This document shows positions 7,463-14,958 of a stretch of 25,817 nt of DNA, piece after piece. Source of the stretch: CAYYGL01 sp964471235 (lineage in GTDB: Bacteria > Calditrichota > Calditrichia > RBG-13-44-9 > J075). Below the pieces are notes generated by a model, which ran no database searches, was not told the DNA's origin, and worked only from the letters and a program-made list of their open reading frames with translations. The position numbers were made by a program, and so were the translations under genes. The stretch lies in assembly GCA_964471235.1 (NCBI GenBank), contig CAYYGL010000056.1, forward strand, positions 1-25,817, in the 5' to 3' direction. Every line of letters starts with the position of its first letter. Position 1 is the stretch's first letter.

Positions 7463-7513
7463 AGCTCCTGATGAACGGATTTGCATTCCGGGAATCAGGA
7501 GCTTTCCTTTTTT
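7463..7513 (+). terminator. Intrinsic terminator
   Basis: The arms agctcctgat (7463-7472) and atcaggagct (7494-7503) are perfectly complementary, with a further cgga/tccg pairing inside. ttcctttttt follows at 7504-7513. The only upstream plus-strand gene is tRNA-Lys, about 200 bases away, so it would end either a long tRNA precursor or an unannotated RNA lying between. Confidence 0.6.
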
Positions 7514-7576
7514 AGGGGGGGATGGAAAATGGTGAATGAAAAGAGAAAATTGTGAATGGATAATTGTAAATGATGA

Positions 7577-7602
7577 GTAACAAGTAACAAGTAACAAGTA
7601 AC
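7577..7602. repeat. GTAACAA tandem repeat, about 3.7 units
   Basis: Three perfect seven-base units gtaacaa followed by gtaac, within an AT-rich stretch that also repeats gtgaatg-type words (7530-7570). Such phrases are common spacer filler in some environmental bacteria. No function is evident. Confidence 0.75.
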
Positions 7603-7657
7603 GAGTGTCTCTCCCATCAACCCATTTTACTCTTGTCATTAGTTTCGTGATTTTTTA

Positions 7658-7825
7658 GCCCCGTCGGGGCGATATATGGGTAATAATGACTCGCTCATCA
7701 CTTTATTTAGCTCCGGTAGGAGCGACATATAAATACCTGAATGCCTGGGGAATATGCCGATCCTACGGAGCTTGTAAGCATTGGAGATGGGAACCTTTCT
7801 ACCAATATACCGCTCCTAACGGAGC
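7658..7825. repeat. Cluster of short GCTCC/GGAGC-type palindromes
   Basis: Four small hairpins lie in a row: gcccc-gtc-ggggc (7658-7670), gctcc-ggta-ggagc (7710-7723), gatcctacggagc (7759-7771) and gctcc-taac-ggagc (7812-7825). They are separated by similar words such as gacatataaatac and accaatatacc. This is the look of a palindromic intergenic repeat family. A related piece, ggagattctccaacggagtc, is near 25780-25799. Confidence 0.65.
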
Positions 7826-7962
7826 TGATTTATGCCCACATCTTGTTAAAAACAAGGTGTGGCAATAATTCGGCAAAATAGCGGTATAGAGAGGATTACA
7901 GAAACTCAAACCCGCGAAACTAATGTCTTGTACCCGCTCAACCCTTAACAGGGAAGCTGAGA

Positions 7963-9108
7963 TTACAAGGGATTCTTTACCAGCCGCTGATATACCCTCA
8001 ACGTTTTTTCCGCAAACACCGGGTAGCTGAATTTTTCCATCGCGTAGCGGCGGGCGGTTTTACCCATTTGGAGGCGTAATCCCGGGTTTTGAATCAACCG
8101 GAGCAGGGATTTTGCCATCGCTTCCGGATCACGGGCAGGCACCACAAACCCGTTCTCACCGTCATCCACAATTTCCGGGAGAACATTAATGTTTGTCACC
8201 ACCTGAGGTTTTCCCATTGCCATATATTCAACCGCTACCCGGCAGATCACTTCCGAGCCGTTGGATGCCACCACCCCGATGTCGAGCGCTGCGATCAAAT
8301 CCCGAACGGAAATCGAATCATCCCGGGGAAGGAAAATCACCCGTTCCGATATGCCTAACTCAGTGGCAAACCGCTCCAAATCTTTCCGGGTAAGCTGGGC
8401 ATTCTCCCCGCTGATCAGAAACCGGGTTTCGGGCGCATCTTGCTGCACCCGTGCCGCTGCTCTTAAAAAGGTATGATGGTCCTTCACCGGGGAGAGACGG
8501 GCAATGATGCCGATCAGCACTTCATCTTCGCCAATGCCGAGGGTCTGGCGGAATTTGGAATTGCGGGATCGGGGCTGAAAGACATCTGTGTCAATCGCAC
8601 TATAGATGACGGCGCTTTTCTTCTCAAAGATAGGCCAGACCGACTGGTATCGTTCATAACTGGCGTGGCAGCTAAAAATCAAGAAATCCATGCCCTGCTG
8701 ATGCAGCCATTTGTTCAACGGATGGTCTTTGGGCGGGCGCACATCACTGACCGTTCGCACCACCGGCAGCGGGGTGGGAAAGCGGCGGCGTACCAGGGCG
8801 GCATAAAGCCCATCCTCCGGGCGATGCCCGTTAATCAGGGATATCCGGTGCTGTCGGATATAACGTGTTAATCTGAAGACATTCAGGAGGGTGGTGAATG
8901 GATTAAACGTTTCCAGGTTAATTGCTGTATAGGCCGGCAGGTGGAATTCCCGGGCTTTTTGGATGGGCGGGCTGGACCGGCGTCCCCCGGCTATACTGAA
9001 CACCCCGGCTTTATTCAGCGCCTCGGTTAAGCTGACCGCATAGTAAGCGCTGGCATTCCACCAACGCACCGAGACCAATTGCAGGGTTTTCAGAGATTGC
9101 GTCTCCAT
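7963..9108 (-). CDS. Glycosyltransferase, GT4 family (GT-B fold)
   Basis: A 381-residue retaining glycosyltransferase that would transfer a sugar from a nucleotide donor to a glycan or lipid acceptor on the cytoplasmic side of the membrane. The N-terminal acceptor half (1-185) includes a short Gly-rich loop (SIAGGRRSS, 38-46) and NGHRPEDG (93-100). The C-terminal donor half starts at GIIARLSPVKDHHTFLRAA (Arg204 and Lys209 contact the donor phosphates). It contains SEVICRVAVEYMAMGKPQVV with the EX7E pair Glu286/Glu294, followed by EIVDDGENGFVV. The length is normal for the family. It lies 254 bp downstream of the PfkB kinase gene on the same strand, with repeats between, so co-transcription is uncertain. 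The acceptor and the pathway (envelope polysaccharide or lipid glycosylation) cannot be told. The ribosome site before ATG 9108 is poor. Confidence 0.9.
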   Translation of the reverse strand: METQSLKTLQLVSVRWWNASAYYAVSLTEALNKAGVFSIAGGRRSSPPIQKAREFHLPAYTAINLETFNPFTTLLNVFRLTRYIRQHRISLINGHRPEDGLYAALVRRRFPTPLPVVRTVSDVRPPKDHPLNKWLHQQGMDFLIFSCHASYERYQSVWPIFEKKSAVIYSAIDTDVFQPRSRNSKFRQTLGIGEDEVLIGIIARLSPVKDHHTFLRAAARVQQDAPETRFLISGENAQLTRKDLERFATELGISERVIFLPRDDSISVRDLIAALDIGVVASNGSEVICRVAVEYMAMGKPQVVTNINVLPEIVDDGENGFVVPARDPEAMAKSLLRLIQNPGLRLQMGKTARRYAMEKFSYPVFAEKTLRVYQRLVKNPL

Positions 9109-9362
9109 CGGGCGCCAATTTAGCGGTAGAATGGGAGGAAAACAATTGGGAAAGCGAAATCAACAGGAACCGAAGGTGCCGGGAGAATCTCGGCAACCTG
9201 TTTCGTTCATCACTGGAGGAAGAATCCAATTTCGGATTGGGGATTTGAAAAATGATGCTTAAATCCGCAACTCACGTTCCGAAATCCGAATTTTTTTTCT
9301 CGTTACTCACTATTCGTTAGATTACTTCCGGTAAAATTTCGTCTTCAATGGAAAAATCCTGA
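9109..9362. other. Spacer with ATTTCGGATT-type repeat words
   Basis: This 254-bp gap contains ccaatttcggattgggg (9220-9240) and gttccgaaatccgaattttt (9275-9297) in inverse orientation, then an AT-rich stretch to 9362. No gene is supported. A 72-codon minus-strand frame at 9011-9229 overlaps the glycosyltransferase and looks accidental. Confidence 0.5.
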
Positions 9363-10262
9363 TCAAAACCGCACCATTTCCCGGAGCTCTTCCACCCGGC
9401 GGTCGATTGCATCCCGGGTAATATCCCGCAGGCGGTTGAAACTAAAATCCTCCACGGTAAAGGAAGCGGTCACTGTGCCGTAGATGATTGCTTTTCGAAA
9501 CTGGTGGTCCGTAATTTCGGGGCAGGTTGCCAGGTATCCCAAAAATCCCCCGGCAAAACTGTCACCGGCGCCGGTGGGGTCAACCACCTTTGGCAGGGGA
9601 TACGCCGGCGCCAGAAAATATTGGTCAGCCGTCACCAACACCGCGCCATGTTCCCCCTTTTTTATCACCAGCGCCCGGGGACCTTTTTGCAGCAGGTGCT
9701 GGGCGCTCTCAAAGATGTTGGGAATGTTGGTCAGTTCGAATAACTCCTCATCGTTCAGAATTAACACATGCACTTTCCGGATTAACCTTTCCAGCGAATC
9801 CCGTTTCCCGCTGATCCAGAAATTCATGGTGTCCAGCACGGTTAATTCCGGCTGCTCGACCTGGTCCAATACATCCAGTTGAAGGTCGGGATCGATGTTT
9901 GCCAGGAAGATTAGTTTTGCATCCCGGTAATGCTCCGGGATAACCGGTTGAAAATTCTTAAACACGTTCAGGTAAGTGAACAGGGTATCGCGGTTGTTCA
10001 TATTGCGGTGATACCTGCCGCCCCAGCGAAAGGTTTGTCCCTCTTCCACTGCCAGACCCTCCAGATCCACCCCGCGTGTTTTCAGAAATTCAATCCGGGA
10101 AAAGTCAAAATCATTTCCCACAATTCCCACCAGGTTGACCGGGGAGAAAAAACTGGCAGCCGCACTGAAATACAACGCCGACCCTCCCATGGAATCCTGC
10201 ACGCTCCCGGAAGGCGTTTCAACCGTGTCAATGGCAATCGAACCCACCACTAAAATTGACAT
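9363..10262 (-). CDS. PfkB-family carbohydrate/nucleoside kinase
   Basis: A 299-residue ribokinase-like enzyme that phosphorylates a sugar or nucleoside with ATP. The start MSILVVGSIAIDTVETP and the substrate-binding GGSALYFSAAA (26-36) are typical. The ATP/catalytic signature VVDPTGAGDSFAGGFLGYLA (227-244 region) carries the catalytic base Asp234 and the anion-hole GAGD. The ATG at 10262 is chosen because AGGAAA precedes it; a longer frame to 10379 would run into argS. The hydrophobic residues around the sugar site and the N-terminal pattern resemble the adenosine kinase-like subset, but the substrate cannot be fixed. It is 85 bp downstream of argS in the same direction, with an ACGTGAAACGT-type repeat in the gap, and is probably the last gene of the cluster. 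Confidence 0.93.
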   Translation of the reverse strand: MSILVVGSIAIDTVETPSGSVQDSMGGSALYFSAAASFFSPVNLVGIVGNDFDFSRIEFLKTRGVDLEGLAVEEGQTFRWGGRYHRNMNNRDTLFTYLNVFKNFQPVIPEHYRDAKLIFLANIDPDLQLDVLDQVEQPELTVLDTMNFWISGKRDSLERLIRKVHVLILNDEELFELTNIPNIFESAQHLLQKGPRALVIKKGEHGAVLVTADQYFLAPAYPLPKVVDPTGAGDSFAGGFLGYLATCPEITDHQFRKAIIYGTVTASFTVEDFSFNRLRDITRDAIDRRVEELREMVRF

Positions 10263-10297
10263 GATGTTTCCTGTATGTTTTAATTGGAGTTTGATTT

Positions 10298-10330
10298 GTA
10301 TAAAGTGAAACGTAAAACGTGAAACGTAAG
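10298..10330. repeat. ACGTGAAACGT-type short repeat
   Basis: The gap between argS and the PfkB gene contains gtgaaacgtaaaacg followed by tgaaacgtaag, i.e. the word gaaacgtaa twice. Similar AACGTGAAACGT phrases are a common kind of spacer filler. Confidence 0.55.
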
Positions 10331-10347
10331 ATGTACCTAATGCTTGG

Positions 10348-11985
10348 TTACATTCTTTCCGGGGCGGAGACGCCCACAATTCGGAAGCCGTTCGCCAATA
10401 CCGTTTTGGTTGCCATGCACAATCCCAACCGTGCCCGGGTTAAGGCCCGATCATCGGACAGCACCCGGCATTCGGTATAGAATTTGTGAAAAGCCGTGGA
10501 AACTTCCGAGAGGTAAAGCGGCAGCGGATGAGGCTCCAGTTCAGTGGCGCATTTGGATAACACACCCGGAAATTCCATTAATTTTTTCACCAGGTCCAGT
10601 TCACTTTTCTCTTTAAGCAAACCAAAGTGCTCCGGCATTTCAAAACGAATTCCCTGTTCTTCCGCATGGCGGAGGATGCTGCAAATGCGGGCATGGGCAT
10701 ACTGGTTGTAATACACCGGGTTTTCATCCGATTGCGTCTTGGCTAATTGCAGATCAAAATTCAAATGGCTTTGCATGCTGCGCATCAAAAAAAACCAGCG
10801 GGTGACATCCGCACCCACTTCTTCGATTAGTTCATCCAGCGTTACAAAATTTGCTTTCCGGGTGGACATCTTCACCTTTTCCTTCCCTTCATACAGGGTA
10901 ACGAATTGGTGAATCAACACTTTCACCCGTTCCGGGTCGTACCCCAGCGCTTTTAACCCCGCCAGCACATCCGGGTAGGTGGCAATATGATCGGCGCCGA
11001 ATAGGTCGATCATCACATCGAAACCGCGGTCAAATTTGTATTTGTGATAGGCAATATCCGGCAGCCGATAAGTAGGCTCCCCGGTGCGCTTCACAATGAC
11101 CCGGTCTTTATCCATCCCGAATTCAGTGGTTTTAAACCACAGGGCGCCGTCTTTTTCATAAGCCAAGTTCCTGGATTTCAGAGTTTCAATAACGTAATCC
11201 ACCTCCCCTTTTTCATACAGATCCAATTCATTGACGAATGAATCGAAATAGATGTGCAAAGATGCCAGGGTTTGCTTGATGTCGGCAAAGATTTCGCTTT
11301 CTGCCCGATCTTTAAACACACTCAGGTCATCCGTGTTTTTCAGGGAATCCCCGTACTCCTGTTGAATTTTCCGGGCAATATCTTTAATGTATTCTCCCTG
11401 GTAATAATCCTCCGGGAATTTAATGGTTTCGCCCAGCAATTCCAGGTAACGCAATCGCACCGAATCCGCCAGCACCCGCATTTGCCTGCCGGCGTTGTTA
11501 AAATAATATTCCCGGGTAACGTTGTAACCCTGCCATTCCAGGATGTTGGAAATGGTATCGCCCAGCACTGCCTGGCGGCCATGCCCCACAGTGAGCGGTC
11601 CCGTGGGATTGGCGCTCACAAATTCTACCAGTGCCCGCGGGGAAGGGGATTGGGTGAGCTTGCCGTAATGTTCTCCCTCTTCTAAAATGCTTTTAACGGT
11701 AGCTTGCAGTGCCTGGGGAGCAATGAAAAAATTAATAAAGCCCGGCCCGGCAATTTCCGTTTTGGCAATGACTGCCCGGTCCAATTTGAGCGATTTTACA
11801 ATTTGATTGGCAATTTGACGGGGATTTTGTTTCAGCGGCTTTGCCAGCAGCATGGCGACGTTGATGCTGATGTCGCCGTGCGCTTCTACCCGGGGACGAT
11901 CAAACTGGTAACCTACCCTCGGTAACTGTTGTTTCTGGAGAACTCTGTCAATTTGTTGTTTGAGGTATGATTCGATTTTCAGCAT
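10348..11985 (-). CDS. argS: Arginine--tRNA ligase
   Basis: Class I aminoacyl-tRNA synthetase that charges tRNA-Arg in the cytoplasm; 545 residues, the normal length. The N-terminal Arg-specific domain (1-110, with HGDISINVAMLLAK and GPGFINFF) is followed by the HIGH region SANPTGPLTVGHGR (124-137). Further on are the arginine-pocket segment NNAGRQM (163-169), LFGADH (328-333), HQFVTLYEGKEKVKMSTR with the KMSK equivalent KMSTR (372-376), and the DALR anticodon domain (YNQYAHARI onward) ending in SAPERM. Its start at 11985 lies inside the end of rsfS (38-bp overlap), so the two are translationally linked. GGAAG sits just upstream of the ATG. Confidence 0.98.
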   Translation of the reverse strand: MLKIESYLKQQIDRVLQKQQLPRVGYQFDRPRVEAHGDISINVAMLLAKPLKQNPRQIANQIVKSLKLDRAVIAKTEIAGPGFINFFIAPQALQATVKSILEEGEHYGKLTQSPSPRALVEFVSANPTGPLTVGHGRQAVLGDTISNILEWQGYNVTREYYFNNAGRQMRVLADSVRLRYLELLGETIKFPEDYYQGEYIKDIARKIQQEYGDSLKNTDDLSVFKDRAESEIFADIKQTLASLHIYFDSFVNELDLYEKGEVDYVIETLKSRNLAYEKDGALWFKTTEFGMDKDRVIVKRTGEPTYRLPDIAYHKYKFDRGFDVMIDLFGADHIATYPDVLAGLKALGYDPERVKVLIHQFVTLYEGKEKVKMSTRKANFVTLDELIEEVGADVTRWFFLMRSMQSHLNFDLQLAKTQSDENPVYYNQYAHARICSILRHAEEQGIRFEMPEHFGLLKEKSELDLVKKLMEFPGVLSKCATELEPHPLPLYLSEVSTAFHKFYTECRVLSDDRALTRARLGLCMATKTVLANGFRIVGVSAPERM

Positions 11986-12334
11986 CGTCTTCCACTCGTG
12001 TCAGTTTCGCATCTGCCCATAACCGTTCCAGGCTGTAATATTCCCGTACCTCCGGTCGGAAAATATGGACCACAACTTCGATATAATCCAGCAAAACCCA
12101 TTGCAATTGGGTATAACCCTCTTTGTGCCATGCCCGAATTTTCTCTTCCCGTAATTCCTTTTCGATATAATTGGCAAGGGTCTTTACGTGAATATCCGAT
12201 TCTCCGGTAATAATAATAAAGAAATCGGTCACGTCGGTTAGCCCGCGCAGGTCTAACACCTGAATATCTTTTCCTTTTTTTTCCAGTGCCAGCTGTGCAA
12301 TTTTATCGGATAATTCTTGTGAATTCATAAGCAT
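11948..12334 (-). CDS. rsfS: Ribosomal silencing factor RsfS
   Basis: A 128-residue member of the RsfS/Iojap family. It binds ribosomal protein uL14 on the 50S subunit and blocks subunit joining when nutrients are short. Family features in order: AQLALEKKGKDIQVLDLRGL (13-32), TDFFIIITGESDIHVKTLAN (36-55), the W-HKEG motif (AWHKEGYTQLQWVLLDY) and VVVHIFRPEVREYYSLERLW. The last part overlaps the first 38 bases of argS. The upstream LytR_C gene ends 7 bp before it. The start is ATG 12334 or the ATG two codons later; neither has a good Shine-Dalgarno, so translation may depend on coupling to the upstream gene. Confidence 0.96.
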   Translation of the reverse strand: MLMNSQELSDKIAQLALEKKGKDIQVLDLRGLTDVTDFFIIITGESDIHVKTLANYIEKELREEKIRAWHKEGYTQLQWVLLDYIEVVVHIFRPEVREYYSLERLWADAKLTRVEDDAENRIIPQTTN

Positions 12335-12341
12335 TTTTTAA

Positions 12342-13034
12342 TTAATTGAATGGTTTTAACAGATTGTAATCTGCTCCTAAGATAATTGTCGCATCCAGTT
12401 GTAAATTCTCATCTTTTTTCAAGCCAATGCGATTGACAGGGATGCCCAGAATGTTGGCAATTTTTCGCACATTTTCCGGATTCCCCCGTCGATCGATAAT
12501 GCGGGATTTTGTTACATTGAAATTTTTGTAATTACCGGTTTGCACCACATCAACTCTTCTGCGCCTTAAATAACGGGTCACTTTATCTGCCAGTTTGGGC
12601 ACTCCACACCCGTTTAAGACTTCCACCTGCAAGGGTTTAGAAATGGGAGGTTGAAGTGCGTTTTGCTGCGGTTTCGGTTCCGGCGTCTTTTCTTCCGGCG
12701 ATTGGGCTGTTCCCTTCTCTACCGCCTGTTCGGGTACAACACCGGTTTCGGGAACATGGGGTGGTACGACATCTCCCGTTGAAGAAGCGTTAAAAAGTTT
12801 CTCGTGCAGGAACTGTTGTATCTCCGCTTTCCGGGAATAGAGAAGGACGGCGCTGCTTGCCAGCATCAAAAACAGAATAAAATAAAAGAAAAATTTGGAG
12901 ACGGGAGCACTCTCGCTTCCTTTTCGTTTTTTCGGGATATTTCGGGATTTCGTTTTGCTGGTTTGGCTATTTACGATTTTACGTATGCGGGGATCGGATA
13001 AGTTCCGTCGTGTCCGTTGTGTCAAATGAGCCAT
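12342..13034 (-). CDS. LytR_C-domain membrane protein
   Basis: A 230-residue protein with a basic cytoplasmic N-terminus (1-45, many Lys/Arg), one membrane helix (about 47-67), a Pro/Glu-rich periplasmic spacer (80-130) and a C-terminal LytR_C domain (about 135-228) starting LQVEVLNGCGVPKLADKVTRY and ending ATIILGADY. In other bacteria this domain is found at the end of LytR-CpsA-Psr wall-polymer ligases. Here it is free-standing, with no LCP catalytic domain, so it is more likely a scaffold or binding protein at the envelope. It is directly upstream of rsfS (7-bp gap) and 33 bp downstream of a secreted protein gene, so these form one operon. Confidence 0.85.
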   Translation of the reverse strand: MAHLTQRTRRNLSDPRIRKIVNSQTSKTKSRNIPKKRKGSESAPVSKFFFYFILFLMLASSAVLLYSRKAEIQQFLHEKLFNASSTGDVVPPHVPETGVVPEQAVEKGTAQSPEEKTPEPKPQQNALQPPISKPLQVEVLNGCGVPKLADKVTRYLRRRRVDVVQTGNYKNFNVTKSRIIDRRGNPENVRKIANILGIPVNRIGLKKDENLQLDATIILGADYNLLKPFN

Positions 13035-13067
13035 TCTCCTGTCAACAAAATGTTTATGATGACACCG

Positions 13068-13514
13068 TTACCGTGGCAGGTACCACAAATAGGGATTGTA
13101 ATTAGGTGAAACATTCACCCCGACTTTAATGCTCATATTATCTCTGGCACGATATTCCAGTTCCCCGCTGCCGAAAAATTGGGTGCGGTTCAGCGCCGGG
13201 CTGTTGGGCAGCGAGTTATACGGAGAATTCATTAATCCCAGGTTCAACCGCATGGAAAGCGCTGGATTAAACTGGTAATCGATGGTATTTACATAACTGT
13301 TCAGCATCACACCATGCCCGCCCAAGGTAAAATAGGACATGGAGAAGCTGTGACTCATGTGAAATTTATCCGGGTTGAAAATGCCCAGGAACAAGTTGGT
13401 CGCCGGGGCGGCAATTGCTTTCCCGATATCAGTGGTTTTTTCCTGCGCTTTAAATTGCGCAGATAAAATTGCCGGCGTCAACAGCAGCAAACCGATTAAC
13501 AGCATTCTTTTCAT
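13068..13514 (-). CDS. Secreted or outer-membrane hypothetical protein
   Basis: A 148-residue protein with a clear signal peptide (MKRMLLIGLLLLTPAILSAQ, cleavage likely after Ala19). The mature part has alternating polar and hydrophobic residues typical of beta strands (FSMSYFTLGG, LSMRLNLGLM, GELEYRARDNMSIKVGVNV). It ends in YNPYLWYLPR, a non-canonical terminus for a beta-barrel. I do not recognise the family. GGAGG lies 7-11 bases before the ATG at 13514. It heads the minus-strand cluster with the LytR_C protein, rsfS and argS, 33 bp ahead of the next gene. An envelope role next to the LytR_C protein is likely by context only. Confidence 0.75.
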   Translation of the reverse strand: MKRMLLIGLLLLTPAILSAQFKAQEKTTDIGKAIAAPATNLFLGIFNPDKFHMSHSFSMSYFTLGGHGVMLNSYVNTIDYQFNPALSMRLNLGLMNSPYNSLPNSPALNRTQFFGSGELEYRARDNMSIKVGVNVSPNYNPYLWYLPR

Positions 13515-14046
13515 CGTTTCCTCCGGGATATTCTCAGTTTATCCTGATACCAACGGTTCCCCATAAGGTTCCAATAACCAAATCAATTTTAAGGAATTAT
13601 AATGCAAAAATAAAGTAGTTTTTGGCGTTTCCTTTCAAAAGCGTAAAATTTTACGGTGGGTCAAGACATTAGCTTCGCGATAAGGTTTTGATTTAACCTT
13701 TGGCTTTGGATTGTTCCGTCGACTGCCCCTGGCTTTTCCCCGGCACTTTGCACCGGGCTGGCATACATCGTACCTTCGGTGACTTTTCCAGGGTGGGGAA
13801 CACTGATGTATGGTTTGCTTACCCGCTTGTTCCCTCTGGTAGCCGCAAACCGCGAAACGGTTCCATGATTCAGCCCGGGGTTCTGCATTTCGGAATCCCG
13901 GGGTCATAACTCCATCCGTTTTAACTTTCCATTGTTAAGCCGCCGCCGGAAAGTTAACTTTATGGTGTTTCAAAATATTGGCTAATCGATTTTCGTAAGG
14001 GCGTCTTTCGGTTTTTCCCTTGTACCAGCCCGGAGGAATGGATACA
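13515..14046. other. Non-coding spacer between divergent operons
   Basis: About 530 bases without a supported gene. Short frames on both strands at 13635-13909 overlap each other, lack ribosome sites and show no family. The segment 13680-13910 is GC-richer and full of small hairpins, including cccggggttc/gaatcccggg at 13874-13883/13893-13902. The minus-strand promoter region is near 13600. Confidence 0.55.
13596..13601 (-). promoter_or_regulatory. Possible -10 element of the secreted protein/LytR_C/rsfS/argS operon
   Basis: On the minus strand a perfect TATAAT lies about 82 bases before the first gene of the operon, in an AT-rich stretch. No good -35 hexamer is found at the usual distance, so the call rests on the -10 alone. 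Confidence 0.3.
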
Positions 14047-14898
14047 ATGCTTGACCGGAAAGGTATCACATCATTTTTACTCATCACTTTCGGAGTAACA
14101 TACCTCATTGAAGGTGGATTGATTCTCTCCGGATTCCGGGTGAGGGGAATTCCCCCGCTGTACGGGCAGTTTGTGATTGTTGGGGTGATGTGGGTGCCGG
14201 CTGTCGCTACGATGATCACTGTGAGGTGGATTACCCGTGAGGGGTTTGGAGCCACTCATTTGCGCATCGGGCAGATTAAGCCCTACCTCTCCACCGCAGT
14301 GGTCATTCCGGCCTGTTTTATCGTTATTTATTCCCTTACCTGGGGGCTCGGTTTGGCAAAGCCGGAGTGGCGGTTGGAACAGTTTCGCAGTTTGCTGGCA
14401 ACTTCCGGCGCAGATATGTCTGCATTGCCTCCTCCCGCTCTGCTACTGCCTTTGCTTTTTTTCTCCAGTTTGATTATCGGTCCGGTTTTCAACGGTATCT
14501 TCGGCTTTGGAGAGGAGCTGGGGTGGCGCGGTTATCTGCTTCCCAAACTGATGCCGTTGGGAAAGTTCAAGGCGTATTTGATGGTGGGTGTTGTCTGGGG
14601 GTTATGGCATGCCCCGCTGTTAGCAGTAGGGTTCAATTATCCCGATCATCCCATTCTTGGGATTCTCATGATGACCGGAATGACGACCGCGCTGGGTATT
14701 TATATTAACGAGTTAAGTCTGCGCCATCGGAGTTCCATTTTAGCCGGTTGGATGCACGGCGCTGTCAACGGGCAGGTGTATGGTGTCTGGCGAATTTTGT
14801 TTCCCGGGGTAAATCCCTTGTTGGGCGGATTTACCGGACTGGTGGGAATTATGGTCTGGCTGGGAGTGGGCTGGTGGGAAGTGCATCGCGGCGTATGA
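14047..14898 (+). CDS. CPBP-family intramembrane glutamic protease
   Basis: A 283-residue polytopic membrane protein of the CPBP (CAAX protease and bacteriocin-processing, Abi/Rce1) family. All catalytic motifs are visible: EELGWR (156-161, the EExxxR pair), the second-motif histidine in WGLWHAP (His188), and GWMHGAVNG with His237 and Asn241. At least six hydrophobic helices flank them. Bacterial members cleave within the membrane; proposed roles include maturing or tolerating peptides. Substrates are mostly unknown. I chose ATG 14047 because GGAGG at 14032-14036 is 10 bases away, whereas the ATG at 14038 is only one base from it. The next gene, a transglutaminase-like protein, starts about 60 bp downstream, so the two may be co-expressed. 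Confidence 0.92.
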   Translation: MLDRKGITSFLLITFGVTYLIEGGLILSGFRVRGIPPLYGQFVIVGVMWVPAVATMITVRWITREGFGATHLRIGQIKPYLSTAVVIPACFIVIYSLTWGLGLAKPEWRLEQFRSLLATSGADMSALPPPALLLPLLFFSSLIIGPVFNGIFGFGEELGWRGYLLPKLMPLGKFKAYLMVGVVWGLWHAPLLAVGFNYPDHPILGILMMTGMTTALGIYINELSLRHRSSILAGWMHGAVNGQVYGVWRILFPGVNPLLGGFTGLVGIMVWLGVGWWEVHRGV

Positions 14899-14958
14899 CC
14901 GGCATCCCTGTGGGCAAAGCTACGACAGGTGAGTGAACATGAAACAAGCAGGAGCAAT

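Larger units (their letters stand above)
7267..7962. other. Long non-coding, repeat-rich spacer after tRNA-Lys
   Basis: No gene is supported in these ~700 bases. In order they hold a nested hairpin (7271-7320), a perfect 20-bp inverted repeat (7337-7405), an intrinsic terminator (7463-7513), an AT-rich stretch with GTAACAA tandem units (7577-7602), and a run of GCTCC/GGAGC-type palindromes (7658-7825). The short plus-strand frame at 7686-7868 consists only of these palindromes and is not a gene. Confidence 0.7.

Noticed and set aside
7577..7602. CRISPR-like array
   Set aside because: The units are only seven bases long and directly adjacent, with no spacers and no cas genes nearby.
10263..10379. 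N-terminal extension of the PfkB kinase frame
   Set aside because: Translates repeat words and the end of argS; ATG 10262 has AGGAAA and starts the family's first strand.
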